NCBI GenBank assembly: GCA_023525975.1
Contig: CM042018.1
Location: 105,888,001 to 105,952,000, forward strand
Source: Smallanthus sonchifolius
Taxonomy: Eukaryota; Streptophyta; Magnoliopsida; Asterales; Asteraceae
DNA length: 64,000 nt
Direction of reading: 5' to 3'
Shown: positions 1-10,130 of the stretch, piece after piece
Numbering within the stretch: the stretch's first letter is position 1
Layout: each line of letters opens with the position of its first letter
Notes under the pieces: model-generated
The model's input: the letters and a program-made list of their open reading frames with translations, nothing else
Database searches by the model: none
What the model was told of the DNA's origin: nothing
Made by a program: the position numbers and the translations under genes

Positions 1-420
1 AATAATGGTAATTATTGAGTGTTGGGCTTTAATTGTGGGGTTAAATGGTAATTGAACATATTTTATGCATTGGTAATGTGTACCTTATGTAGAACAATTT
101 GTGTTAGATGTTTTAAATTTTTTGATAAATTAGAAGCAATTTCCTTTTAACATGTTTTATATAGTAGTATTGATATAGCCACTCAACACCGAATTTAAAG
201 GTATATATAAATTGAGGGCATGCTGATATATATTTTTTAAAATATAATGAAATTGTAATAAACAAATGAAAAAAAAAACAAACTAAAACAAGAAACAAGA
301 TCGGACGTTCGGTCCCGTATCCGAGACTCTGGATCTACTTGCGGAGTGCACCTAATCTGAGCCCACATCGTCGGAGATTGTTCTCCGATATACATCGCCG
401 GAGATAAACAAAAGCCAATA
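1..420 (+). promoter_or_regulatory. Upstream region and probable 5' UTR of the AG-peptide gene
   Basis: The first ~290 bases are AT-rich with no coding signal. A TATA-like TATATATAA lies at about 203-210, roughly 210 bases before the ATG at 421. From about 298 the composition becomes more GC-rich up to the ATG, as expected of a transcribed 5' UTR. The transcription start is not determined from sequence alone; the TATA assignment is an inference because the region has other AT-rich stretches. Confidence 0.4.
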
Positions 421-1546
421 ATGACGTCATCCAAGGTTTCATCTGGTCTACTTTCGGTATTTGCCCTCGTTTTCGCCATCACATTGCCTACCGCCGTTAA
501 CGGTCAGCCTTTCGCTCCGGCTCCGGCTCCTACCAGCGACGGTCAGTTTTCTTCCGTCCCTCTATTTTATGTTCTCATTTTCTGCCCTATTTTCACACCG
601 TTCGTAAATTTCACCGTGTTTCATTGATTTAATTAATATTGCCGTTTCAAATTCCTTGATAAAATGTTTAGGTTTTCAATTGCGATAATTGAATTTTATG
701 ATGTCCCTCTGACAAAGTTCTGTATCACATGGGGTGAAAAATGTTTTTATGTGGTTTGCCAATGGTCACATCAGTCAGTCAAACACATCATCCTGCCGTA
801 TGATTTAGCTAACAGCACCTAATATTGGTCATATAAAAACATTATACGGACCGTATGATTTTCCGAACACCACCTCATATTAGTAGTCAATATAAAAACA
901 TCATACGGGCCATTTGATGACCTTTTTCGTCATATCATACTGGTCGTATAACCACTGGTGTCTGTATAGTGTGTCAGTGGTGTTTATTTACACGCCGCCT
1001 ATTTTATACATTTAACCTGTAATTATGAAGAAATGTACCATCAGTATTATGGATTTTGGGGGGTCAATCTCGTTCAATCCCTTTCATTTTGATTTCATTT
1101 AATGAAGTATCATGCTGTTCTTTTGTAGGGTATGGGCTTACATAAATTCACTTCAAATTTGAGCTTCATACAACCACATTTTACATTCTATGTTCTTCCT
1201 TGATAAAACTTTCATTAAATCCTCCTTGTAGTTTCTTTTAAGAAATAATATGCTTATAAATAAGCAAAAGATTAAAGATAAATACACCTCAAACAAGCCT
1301 CATTATCTAAGGATCTATGATCTAATAATTGGGAATTTTCTTGTTGTTTGATGTATGGGCTTATCGCGTATTTGCTTGCTTCACTTGTTCTTAGAATTAA
1401 TTTAAGGACTCACACATGTTTTGACTCAAAGTTACTATGATTCAGGGACATCAATTGACCAGGGGATAGCATATTTGCTGATGCTGCTGGCTTTGGTGCT
1501 CACATACATTATCCACACCATTGATACTCCTCTTAACCTCAGTTGA
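421..1546 (+). CDS. AGP: Arabinogalactan peptide (AGP16/AGP20 group), two exons
   Basis: Exons are 421-541 and 1446-1546; the intron (542-1445) starts GTCAGT and ends TTCAG. The spliced product is 73 residues. Residues 1-28 form a hydrophobic signal peptide (KVSSGLLSVFALVFAI...), cleavage is expected just before Gln29, and the mature peptide is only about 13-15 residues with the Ala-Pro repeats FAPAPAPTSDG (31-41) whose prolines would be hydroxylated and carry arabinogalactan. Residues from about 44 (IDQGIAYLLMLLALVLTYII) are the hydrophobic GPI-attachment tail, conserved in AGP16/20/22/41-type peptides. The family is known as GPI-anchored plasma-membrane/cell-wall proteoglycans. The intron within the mature-peptide coding region and the GTSIDQGIAYLLM block support the assignment strongly. 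No defect is visible. Confidence 0.93.
781..960. repeat. Short degenerate repeat inside the AG-peptide intron
   Basis: Four related stretches carry variants of CATACGG/CCGTATG separated by about 35-60 bases, including the near-palindrome ATACGGACCGTAT at about 843-857. It lies wholly within the intron. It may be a small foldback remnant; no boundaries or target duplication could be assigned. Confidence 0.35.
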
Positions 1547-1929
1547 TCATCAATGGCACTTTATTTGCAGCCATAACATTATTATGGTAATTATTTATTT
1601 GCTTTTCTTATGTTTGTTAAGAATTATGAATGGTATATCTCAGATTTTGTGATGAAATGATATCTTTTATCAAGTGAAATTGGCACTGGTTACTTGACTT
1701 CTATTCATTTTAGATAGTTTTCATACTTCTTTAAGGTTTGGTATCTTGTTAATTTGAATGGAAGTCTTTGCTACCAGGTACCAAAATTATGTTGTTAATT
1801 TTACAGAATTCTTTCTGCATTACTGTAAATATGTTTACATTTTTTTATCTTCATACTCAACTACATAACAAAGGGTAAAACATGACACCAATCTTTTTAT
1901 TTTCTTTACAACTTAAATAAATGAGGACG
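1547..1929 (+). other. 3' UTR and downstream flank of the AG-peptide gene
   Basis: AT-rich sequence after the TGA stop at 1544-1546. It presumably holds the 3' UTR and poly(A) site, but I see no distinctive signal. No other gene is visible. Confidence 0.4.
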
Positions 1930-2070
1930 GGACTTGGAGCAACTGGTAAGGTTGCTACTTTATGACCTCGAGGTCATACCGTGGGAAGGTCTCTTGCACA
2001 AAGTGTAGGGTAAGTCTGCGTACACCCTGAGCAAACGCGGGAGCTAAGTCAAGCACCGGGTTAGCCCTTA
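1930..2070 (+). mobile_element. tRNA-derived SINE (Au-like)
   Basis: The body contains a box-A-like TTGGAGCAACTGGTAAGG, then the diagnostic Au-type block GGTCTCTTGCACAAAGTG, AGGGTAAGTCTGCGTACA, and a 3' end resembling CACCGGGTTAGCCC. Au SINEs are short Pol III-transcribed retroelements of angiosperms. The box B region (about 1970-1980) is degenerate. The 3' end is interrupted by the element at 2071-2445. Confidence 0.75.
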
Positions 2071-2445
2071 ACTATGTTGTCAAAAGCCCTTAGGGCGTGC
2101 GCCTAGGCCCTCAGGCGAGGCGAGGCGATGCGCAGGAAAAGCGCCTTGCTGCAACCCAGGCCCTGCGGCGACCTTTGAGCGAGATGTCGGCTAGATTCTG
2201 GTTGGATTCCAGTGAGATTCCGGTCAAATCCTTAAAATTCTAGCAAAATTCTACAATTCCGGGCAAACTGGTCTTAACAATCCAAAATGGCCCGCAACTA
2301 GCCTAAACAAGCCTAAAACATGTCTAAAACCCAAAAAAATGGTATATTTGTGCTATGCGCCTTGCTTATCTTGGACCCTCGCTTTTTAAACGCCTTGCGT
2401 CTAAGCCAAGACTTACCCTTTGCGCCTTGCGCATTTAACAACTAT
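2071..2445. mobile_element. Inverted-repeat (MITE-like) element inserted in the SINE tail
   Basis: Imperfect terminal inverted repeats: left ACTATGTTGTCAAAAGC, right end reverse complement ATAGTTGTTAAATGCGC. It is flanked by a direct repeat GCCCTTA at 2064-2070 and 2446-2452. Subterminal regions are rich in GCGCCTTG/AGGCGAGG motifs that pair across the element. Superfamily is not assigned; a 7-bp duplication is not the usual hAT (8) or Mutator (9) length. Confidence 0.6.
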
Positions 2446-2629
2446 GCCCTTACAACATAAGTACATAAAAGAAATACAAAATTATATGTTAACAGAAAAA
2501 AAAAAACATGTTTGTTAACTTTTATGGTTAAAGTATTTTTTTGATGAAAAGTCTATCTAGAATGTGGATATAGGGTTTGTCATAAAAAAAATTGATGAAT
2601 AAAAACTAAAATTTCCTTGGATGAAAAGT

Positions 2630-3114
2630 CTATCTTCTTCCTCTGATTTCTGTATTCAATAGTGAACTTGAAAGATCACCTAAACTCCTGCGTCGTATGT
2701 CTTCTCTTAGAATTAGGTCACGGATTCCTTTAAACGTAAACTTAGTAGTTTCTGATGAGCTACTAACTGTTGTCACTGTTCCAGACCAACTCTCATGCAA
2801 AGAAGATAGTAGGAGCAATGATTGAATCTTGTCATCAAATTTAATATCAACCGAACCTAAACGGGTTATGATTGAGTTAAAGTCATTGATGTGAACTAAA
2901 ATCGAAGCACCTTCTCTCATTCTAGTGTTGACTAACTTTCGAATAAAAAAACCTTATTCAAAGTTGAAGGCTTTTCGTACATATTGGATAAAGCCTTCAT
3001 CAATCTGGACGTGGTCCTTTCGTTAACGATGTTGTACGCAACGCTCTTTTCTAACGAAAGCCTGACTACTCCTAAGGCTTGTCGATCCAATAAGTCCCAA
3101 TCTCCATTAGACAT
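2630..3114 (-). pseudogene. Ty1/copia gag fragment (Retrotran_gag_2 type), frameshifted
   Basis: Two minus-strand reading pieces are collinear with copia gag. 3114-2932 carries WDLLDRQALGVVRLSL, YNIVNERTTSRLMKALSNM and YEKPSTLNKVF; 2920-2630 carries NDFNSIITRLGS, KFDDKIQSLLLLSSL and ESWSGTVTTVSSSS. The frame breaks at about 2921-2935. The pol region is absent: similarity stops at about 2630, so the element is 3'-truncated. In the complete element gag would form the particle that packages the RNA. Confidence 0.8.
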
Positions 3115-3191
3115 CTTTTCTGGCTTTGACTACTCCTAAGGCTTGTCGATCCAATAACTCCCGATCTCCATTAGACATCTTTTCTGGCTTT
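3064..3191. repeat. 64-bp tandem duplication at the gag 5' end
   Basis: Units 3064-3127 and 3128-3191 both begin GACTACTCCTAAGGC and end TTCTGGCTTT, with two mismatches seen. It duplicates the start of the copia gag and shifts its frame. Confidence 0.85.
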
Positions 3192-3206
3192 ACACCCAAC
3201 AGTGGC

Positions 3207-3270
3207 TAGATTGGATTGGTCCATGTGGGACAAAATCAGATAGATTGGATTGGTCCATGTGGGACAAAAT
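3207..3270. repeat. 34-bp tandem duplication
   Basis: TAGATTGGATTGGTCCATGT begins at 3207 and again at 3241; 30 bases of each unit are identical. It lies in the untranslated leader of the copia remnant. Confidence 0.85.
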
Positions 3271-3567
3271 GGTAATGTATTTGGGTGGTTGATAAAAAAT
3301 TTCCTCTTGCTTCTGGGCAGATTAATGTCATGTAGGTCTTCAGGTGGTTGTCTGTAAATGTTCCCGGGTTGGCCTTACAATTTTCCTGGGTCATTTGTCT
3401 TTGAATAGAATTTTATTTGTTAAAAAAAGAAAAAAAACAGTGGCTCTTCTTCCGGTAAAGATAGTCTTCGATCAGTATCTTCCAAAACCCAAAATCATTC
3501 CCGTCAAACTTGTTAATCTTGATCTTCCCTTCCTTTGCCATGATAACCGAGAATAAACGAGTCTAAA

Positions 3568-3580
3568 GCTCTTATACCAC
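3568..3580 (-). other. Copia primer-binding site (tRNA-iMet), degenerate
   Basis: Read on the minus strand the site is GTGGTATAAGAGC, one or two changes from the usual copia primer site TGGTATCAGAGC. It lies between the gag remnant and the LTR, separated from the LTR by 20 bases, which fits a minus-strand element. Confidence 0.65.
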
Positions 3581-3600
3581 TTTTTAAGTGGTTAAACGAC

Positions 3601-3758
3601 TGTTAGGGTAGAATAGAATAAAAAACTAAACAACAAAATTGTTGTTTGGCTTCTAGTTGACCGGCGGCGATGTCAGCCGCAAACTGCTGTGATGGCGGCT
3701 TGACAGATCTGCAAATTACTGTTCACGCGGTACTGTAGCGGCGACGGTACTATCGGTC

Positions 3759-3812
<54 letters not shown>

Positions 3813-3814
3813 CA
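3601..3814 (-). mobile_element. 5' LTR of the minus-strand copia element
   Basis: On the plus strand it starts TGTTAGGG and ends TATAACA, a TG...CA structure with 5-bp inverted ends TGTTA/TAACA. A (CT)n(AT)n microsatellite (about 3760-3810) lies inside its outer end. The partner LTR is missing, so the far boundary rests only on the terminal inverted repeat. Confidence 0.55.
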
Positions 3815-4092
3815 GAAAGATATACGCGTGTGTAACTTGATTATTTGCAAATTGCATGATTCAATGGTCCATTGTTGTCTGTTAAAGAAGAATATCTATA
3901 TAAAGAACAAAAATCAAGATCTACAATTTGCCTCATATCTCTCTTTTTGAGTAGGGTCAAAATAATTTTGTTGGCCCATTTGTCTGTATCAGACCATAAA
4001 AAAGTAGACATGCTTAAAATTCGTATAAAAAAGGAACAAATTTCAATTATATATTGCATCGTGTCTTTATACCAAAAGTTATTTCTTTAAAT

Positions 4093-4202
4093 ATTTTTTT
4101 TTAAAGGCAAATTTCTTAATTTATGTGGATGTGTGATTTAAACCATGACCTGCTCAAGCCTTGATGTTCTAGAGGACTTTCCTCTACCATTGGGCCACAC
4201 TT
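4093..4202 (-). mobile_element. tRNA-related SINE, minus strand
   Basis: On the minus strand it has a box-A-like GTGGCCCAATGGTAGAGG, a box-B-like CATGGTTTAAATCAC, and an A-rich 3' end (T-run at 4092-4103 on plus). The cloverleaf is not intact, so it is a tRNA-derived repeat and not a tRNA gene. Confidence 0.5.
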
Positions 4203-4492
4203 TGTTTATTTCTTTAAATATGATCGTTGGTTTTAAGTATTTAATTCGTATGCCAATATAAAAAAAAAGTTCGATTTCAAGTTTCTTTAACAACTTTGTA
4301 TATAATACAGACTTTTATATCTAACTTTTTTAATGGTATAATTGTGACACAAAAGAATAAATGAGATGAAAAAAAAAGAGAAAAAGGTGTTAACACGTCA
4401 TTATCTTCTTATTAAAAAGATAAATTAGACAGAAAAAAATTAAAAAAGATGTATTTTCACTCTACAATACAAGGTGTACTATACCAAAATAC

Positions 4493-4495
<3 letters not shown>

Positions 4496-4524
<29 letters not shown>

Positions 4525-4536
4525 AGAGAGAGAGAG
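4496..4536. repeat. (TA)n-(GA)n microsatellite
   Basis: TA repeat followed directly by GA repeats. It abuts ATGGAGGATCCTC..., which could be the end of another (TA)n-bounded element, but no matching partner end was found. Confidence 0.8.
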
Positions 4537-4643
4537 ATGGAGGATCCTCTAAAAAGTAGATTTTGCTTAAGTAGCGTAAAAAATATTTTTAAAAATTAAA
4601 TATGCGGCTCTAACGAACTCCGATTGAACTCCGATTTTTTAAA

Positions 4644-4766
4644 CATGCGTGATTATGGTCATGCGTTATTATATAACATGCGTAATTATGATCATGCGTT
4701 ATTATAAAACATGCGTAATTATCATTTTACACATGCGTTATTATCATTTTAAACATGCGTTATAAT
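4644..4766. repeat. Short tandem array of CATGCGT
   Basis: Seven copies of CATGCGT(T/A/G)ATTAT occur at 16-22-bp spacing. No protein coding or known motif function is evident. Confidence 0.8.
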
Positions 4767-5334
4767 TATAACGCGGATGGATATACCCCTCTCCCAGTAA
4801 ACACGTATTACATGCTGGTACCTTCGTACAATTCATACGCTAAAAACCCTTTATATAATAAACGGCCCCTGTATGTATATTACAACAGTCATTTTCCAAA
4901 TGTGTTATGCCATTCAGAGTCAAAGATCCATATTCCATAGGAGTCTTAAAGAAGAATGACATGGTTAGAGGAAAGAAAAGACGTTGAATATGTTACCAAT
5001 AGTGGCTAGCATTTAGAAAATAAAGTCACCTGTCACCCTTTCATCATGTGGTACGTGATCCGATTTGGCATCTATGTGGTTCCATCACTTGAGAGAACAC
5101 CACCCCCTTGATTAAATCACGGCGTGATCTGCATTTTTGAGTCCACGGCGTGATATTTTTCACGAGGATTTCTCAAAGGGAGGGAGAACAACTTTTGAGG
5201 TGGCATGTAGTGATTAGGTGGTGAGATTTATCACTTAAGGGAACACCATCTCCTTGGTTTTTTCACCTCAGTTATGAGAGGATCACTTGAGGGAATCACT
5301 GTATGTATACTGTTTGCTCTTATTATATATTTTT
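4767..5334. other. Non-coding stretch with no supported gene
   Basis: Two similar stretches, TCACTTGAGAGAACACCACC (about 5088) and TCACTTAAGGGAACACCATC (about 5233), flank a GC-richer segment and may be the ends of a decayed element. Nothing else is recognised. Confidence 0.4.
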
Positions 5335-6870
5335 CTTGATGGTCAAAAGGTCTTCCTCGAAAATATAACCTCATGACCTTATTTAACATACTTCTCTTGA
5401 TTATTAGCAAAAGATGTTATTCGAAGCTATAAGCTCATGACCTCTTGTAGCATACTTTCTCATGACTACCGTCTAAAGATGTTTGTCGAAGCCATGACCT
5501 CAAGAGCCTTTCTAATATACTTTCTTGACTATAGTCAAAAGGTGTTCCTCAAAGCTATAATCTCATAACCCCTTGTAACATACCTTTTTTATTACCATCA
5601 AAACGTATTTCTCAAAGCTATGGCAGTGACGGACCCAGAAATTTTTTTCATGGGGTCGAAAATTTTTTAGTCAGTTATCTCTCGCTAAATTTTTTTTTTC
5701 AATCTGGTTCAGGTCAAGTCACTTAGTACACACATTGTCACTAATTAAAATTAGTAAATAGCACATATGACATAGTATTATAGCAAAATAATATGATAAA
5801 CAAAAATCAAAATTTAGAGAAAAAATTAAAAAAAAAGTTACCTGAAATTGTGAGGAGGTAGGGACTCAAGGCTGTGAACAGTGAACCGACTAGCAGGGCG
5901 AGAATCGTGAGATCTGATTGCGTTAACTTCGATTAGGAGGCATGCCGAGAATCACAATTAGCAAATTGCTGTTCTTCAGTTAATGTGAAGCGTGAATATG
6001 AACCGTCGAGACGTCGATGGATCATGATTCAGGATTGCCGCCTCTTAGATTTTTTATTAGGTTAAACTGTTCAAAAATTTAAATAGATAACGGGTTAACT
6101 ATATGCGGGCTTAATTGTCTAAATGAGTAATAGTTAATTAAATGGGTTTAATTGTTTAAATGTCTAAGTTTTAGTCCAATTTAAGTTATTAATTTAAATG
6201 GGGGTCGGTGTTAAAAACTAAATTTACTTGGGTCGGTATTAAAAATTAGTTTTTCTTGGGGTCGATCAAAATTTTATGGGGGTCGGTGCCAAAATTTCTT
6301 GGGGGTCGGTCGAGATAATACCGTAAGTATAATAAATAATTTTTTTTCATGGGGGTCGGCCGACCCACCTAGCAATAGCTAGGTCCGCCAATGGCTATGG
6401 CCTCATGACCCCTTCTAAGATACTTTCTTAGCTACCGTCAAAATGTGTTCCTCAAAGCAATGATCTCATAACCCCTTGTAACATACTTTTTTTTACTACG
6501 GTCAAAACGTATTTCTCAAAGCAATGACCTCATTATCCCTTCTAATATACTTTCTTGACTATCGTCAAATGGTGTTCCTCGAAGCTATGACTTCATGACT
6601 CATTTTAACATATTTTTGTTGATTACCGCCAAATGATGTTCCTCGAAGCTATGACTTCATGCTCCTTTTAACATATTTTTCTTGATTACCGCTAAAAGGT
6701 GTTCCTTGAAGCTATGACCCCATGACCTCTTCTAACATACTTTTCTTGACTACCATTAAAGGGGTTTTTCAAAGCTACAATCTCATAATCCCTTGTAACA
6801 TACTTTTTCTTGACTACTCTCAAAGCCTCAACGGTGCTACTTGAAGCTATAGCCTCATGACCCTTCTAAA
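5335..6870. repeat. Minisatellite of ~63-68-bp units, about 12 copies, split by a MITE
   Basis: Unit landmarks are CTCGAAGCTATGACCTCATG, then CTTCTAACATACTTTCTTGA and CTACCGTCAAAAGGTG. Five units lie at about 5335-5623 and seven at 6394-6870. Starts of the CTC(A/G)AAGC landmark (5549, 5611; 6451, 6515, 6578, 6642, 6706, 6770) give the period. Units differ from each other at many positions, so the array is old. Confidence 0.85.
5624..6393. mobile_element. Non-autonomous hAT element (MITE) inside the minisatellite
   Basis: Ends are CAGTGACGGACC (left) and, reverse complemented, CATTGGCGGACC (right). GCTATGG is repeated on both sides (from 5617 and from 6394), giving a 7-8-bp target duplication. 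Removing the element restores the minisatellite unit (AAAGCTATGGCCTCATGACC). The interior is AT-rich and non-coding, with GGGGTCGG repeats near the right end. Confidence 0.75.
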
Positions 6871-7271
6871 CGGGTTATGAGTCGACGAATAACTCCTACC
6901 GAATCGTAAAGACTACCTAACATTTATGGAACTTCATATTTTTCATATCTACATTAAATTAGACATGGTGTGGGGTAAAAGTCGAATATATATCACAAGA
7001 ATTTTATGACATTTGAACTTTGAAGAAAGTAAAAAACCATCGATGCAAATAAAATATAACAGATACGATACAAGAAGTCATGACCCAACTTCCCAAATGC
7101 ACACTTAATAATATTGTCTTAAACCATCACAATGGCCTAGTAGTTTAAACTCTCTTTAGGTAAGGCACTTGAAATGTCTCATTGTTTAAATTAGGTAATA
7201 AAACGTTTTGAATGGTTATCGTCGTTCAAAAAAATAATACTATCTTAATCACAATCAAACCCGGAAACCGA
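6871..7271. other. Downstream flank of the ERF gene
   Basis: AT-rich and without a recognisable gene. It would contain the 3' UTR of the minus-strand ERF gene; no polyadenylation signal was singled out. Confidence 0.4.
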
Positions 7272-8218
7272 TTACAGAGCAACTAGAGAATCCGACCCGA
7301 ATATATCCTCGTACTCATGGAGATTCAGATAGTCGCCGGTGAGCCAAGGCGAAGACTTGACACTAAAATCATTCCCCGACCTCAAGAACACGTCAGATTG
7401 ATCGTAGTCTTCGAAAATACAAGGATCGAGTTTTGGAAAGTCGAAGTGATCGGACGTGGAGAAATAGTCGTCCAACGGCCGGAAATCAGTAAAGACGTCC
7501 GGCTCGCCGGAGAAATCTGAAGTTTCATTAGCTCCATTGTTTGAGAAGCTTTTGTGAGTGGACTCAGCGGCGGACTCGTAGGTTGAAGCCGAGGGGAAAC
7601 AAAGGACGGACTTCGGTGATGTCGTTTTATTGTTAGACTCGTTGCCGGATTTTTCTCCGGCGATGAAAAATTAATGAAGTTAGTGAGCGCGTGAGGACCA
7701 CGAAGCAGGATAGCCGCGTGGTCATACACCATTGCAGCTTCTTCGGCTGTATCGAAAGTGCCAAGCCACAGCCGTACAAGACGCGCCGGATCTCTAATCT
7801 CCGCCGCCCATTTCCCCCACGGCCGTTGTCGTACGCCGCGAAACTTCTTACCGGAACTAACTTTCAATCGTTTCTCCACCGTAACCGCCTTCTTTCTCCG
7901 TTCACCTGCCGTTTTATTAACTTTCCGATTTCGATTTCCGTTTTCATTGACAGTGTGATCATCTTCCAATCGAGCTTCAATTTTAACTTCATTTACAAAT
8001 CTCCTCACTCTTCGCCGGCATAACACCTCCGTTTCTTCATCACCGGAAGAATCGGTTGCATACACGTCCGTCATCGATATCCTCACGACTCTAGGGCAAA
8101 CATCGGAGCTATTCACGTCCGGCGACATTCGGTCGGTTAACCGCGAATCCGTAACCATCGTGACACTAGTTTTGTGTACAGTACGCTTGACCGGAGCCAT
8201 AATTACTTTACTTTCCAT
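7272..8218 (-). pseudogene. CRF: Cytokinin response factor-type AP2/ERF gene, one frameshift
   Basis: Start chosen at 8218 (MESKVIMAPVKRTVHK...), as MAPVKRT resembles CRF N-termini; an in-frame ATG also exists at 8281. From 8218 the product has a CRF domain at about residues 42-62 (PRVVRISMTDVYATDSSGDE), a basic RRRVRRF block, and an AP2/ERF domain at about 124-181 (KKFRGVRQRPWGKWAAEIRD...YDHAAILLRGPHALTNF). The WAAEIRDP residues mark the ERF subfamily (GCC-box type binding). The C-terminal CRF features (SGNES, TSPKSVL, DDYFSTSDHFDFP, ending IFGSDSLVAL, stop at 7272) are in another frame: the frame changes at an A-run at about 7650-7656 (T-run on plus), where one base gained or two lost would join them. 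Full length would be about 315 aa. CRFs act in the nucleus in cytokinin and stress responses. Either an assembly homopolymer error or a real loss-of-function allele is possible. Confidence 0.85.
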
Positions 8219-8503
8219 GAACAGAAGCTCCTGGAATCCGAAATCAATCAGATTCGCATTAAAAAGGGGGAAAGCGAGCAAAAAGAGGAAACTAGAAAAT
8301 TCGTTTATCTATAGAAGAATAAAGAGGTTTCTATAAAGCATGAAGAAGTTTTCACAGGAAAAAGGTGAAAGGTCATGGTTCAGCCATTCAGAGGTGGTGG
8401 AGCGGCCGTATGACCACAATTTCCGGTGAACTTGAAAAAAGGTTTATGCCGGCGGCTGGACGAGGGAGAAGAAAGGTTTCGGAAGACTTTCTAGTTTCTT
8501 ACA

Positions 8504-8517
8504 TATTTATATATATA
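8504..8517 (-). promoter_or_regulatory. Candidate TATA box of the ERF gene
   Basis: On the minus strand it reads TATATATAAATA, about 290 bases upstream of the ATG at 8218. The intervening sequence is GC-richer and could be the 5' UTR. It is the only clear TATA-like run close to the gene; the spacing would mean a long leader. Confidence 0.45.
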
Positions 8518-8805
8518 CCAGTTTAAAACACGTGTATTAAACGGGTTAAATAATGAAAACGATATAATTAAAAAAAAATTAAAATATTTGTTACGACTGA
8601 AATTACGTATTAATTAAATATAATAATAAAAAATTAAAAGTTACAGTTATAATTCACAAATATCTAAATACTTATTTTTATACAACATTTGATATTTTAT
8701 TGGTAACTTTACAATCTTTATTTAAAATTAATAATTTCAGTATGTCTCTACGTTTATTTATTTTTTAAAGCCAAACGTTACTTTTATTATACTTCTACAC
8801 CAATG

Positions 8806-8876
8806 CCCAGGTTTGAAACTGAGACCTCTCCTTTAAGAGGCATATGCCTCTACCAAGTGGGCTAGCCCCACAGTGG
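8806..8876 (-). mobile_element. tRNA-like SINE head, minus strand
   Basis: On the minus strand: a box-A-like CTAGCCCACTTGGTAGAGGC, an anticodon-arm-like palindrome CCTCTTAAAGGAGAGG, and a box-B-like AGTTTCAAACCTGG. The arms resemble a tRNA but the acceptor stem is not convincing. It is interpreted as a tRNA-derived repeat. Confidence 0.5.
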
Positions 8877-9012
8877 CTATGTCTCTAATTTTAACTTTAG
8901 ATTATGACACATTAGTCGTTTTGATTAAATCTCATTAAAATTGATCAAATCACCTCTTGTCCTACTCAAATCTACATCCGTCATTTTAGAACCTTTACTC
9001 CTTCATTACTGC

Positions 9013-9232
9013 CAGTGGCGGATCCAAGAATTTTTTCCAAGGGGTTCACTGTTTTTAGATGCCCCAATTTCATAGGGCCTAAACTACTACGCTTACTGTG
9101 AAACCTTGTAAGGGGGTTCACCGTAGGGTATTTTAGGGGGTTCACCACATTTTTTTACCTACCGTTACACTAAAATTTCAAAACTTGGGGGGTTCCTGTG
9201 CACCCCCCCGGCTTCACTTAGGTCCGCCCCTG
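9013..9232. mobile_element. hAT MITE with perfect 8-bp target duplication
   Basis: Ends are CAGTGGCGGATCCAAG and, reverse complemented, CAGGGGCGGACCTAAG. ATTACTGC flanks both sides (9005-9012, 9233-9240). At 220 bp with no coding capacity it is a non-autonomous hAT element. Its ends resemble those of the element at 5624-6393. Confidence 0.9.
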
Positions 9233-9387
9233 ATTACTGCTAGCTACATCAATTTCATCTAAATTGTTTTTTATGAGTTTTCGTATAAGAAAATACTACA
9301 ATAATTACTTAGTTATGTAAATTAATTAGTATGTAAATTAATTAGTATACATATTTAACTAAAACTTAAATATATTTTCATAAAGAG

Positions 9388-9805
9388 CAATGTTTTAAAA
9401 CCCGAACCGGACCGGCCGGTCCGACCGATTCGACCAGGGTTCGGTTACTTAAGCGGTTAGGTTATATACCTTAAAACGGGTCGTAAAATAACCGGCTTGT
9501 CGACGAGATTTTCCGGTTGAACTGATGGACCGGTTCAGCGGTCTGGCCGGTTTTGTAAATTTTTTTTTTTTTCTTTTTTCAGTTTTTATTTTGATATTTT
9601 CACTTTTCACGTAAGTCCCTTTTTAAGTTTTAAGTCCTCTTTTAAGTCTATAACGCATATCTTTAAGCAATGTATTTGACATTAGGAATATGATCGGTTA
9701 AATATTTTTTATGACGACGTCCGGTTTGTAATCCGATCGGACCGGTCCGACCAGTGGACCGGTAAGGCATCCGGTTCGTCGTCCGGTCCGGTTTTTAAAA
9801 CATTG
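9388..9805. mobile_element. hAT-like inverted-repeat element rich in CCGGTCCG
   Basis: Both ends read CAATGTTTTAAAA inward. The flanks ATAAAGAG (9380-9387) and ATTAAGAG (9806-9813) match at 7 of 8 positions. Subterminal CGGACCGG motifs form a long imperfect inverted repeat. A reverse-orientation relative lies at 24132-24520. Confidence 0.75.
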
Positions 9806-9907
9806 ATTAAGAGTAATAAAATCTTGGATAAATCATATAGTTAATAACTTTAAACAATAAATCAGATAAAATAATGTATATAAAAGTAACAATTTATCCA
9901 AAAAAAC

Positions 9908-10130
9908 GAGTAAATTACAGATATCATCCTTTATGTTTGTACCCTTTTTCAGATTGAGTCCTTTAGCAAAAACATTATCAGGTATCATCCTTTACGTTTA
10001 AATTTGTTGCGGTTTACGTCATTTGGCCTAACGGGCGTTAAAATTTTCAGTTAACTCTAATCATGTGCCACTCACATGAGGGCAAAATAGTCTTTCCATA
10101 TTTTAAAAGACTATTTGTGTAATTAACTTA
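9908..10130 (+). repeat. Left arm of composite element A
   Basis: It begins GAGTAAATTACAGATATC and ends GTAATTAACTTA next to a (TA)n tract. It is the reverse complement of 21631-21855 with only scattered differences (I judge above 90% identity by eye). The two arms are 11.5 kb apart and enclose the chain of (TA)n-bounded elements B-E. Flanking CAAAAAAAC and CAAAAAAAA could be a 9-bp target duplication, but they are low-complexity. Confidence 0.85.

Noticed and set aside
7317..8023. Plus-strand open frames over the ERF gene
   Set aside because: Antisense shadows of a gene with clear AP2 and CRF motifs on the minus strand.
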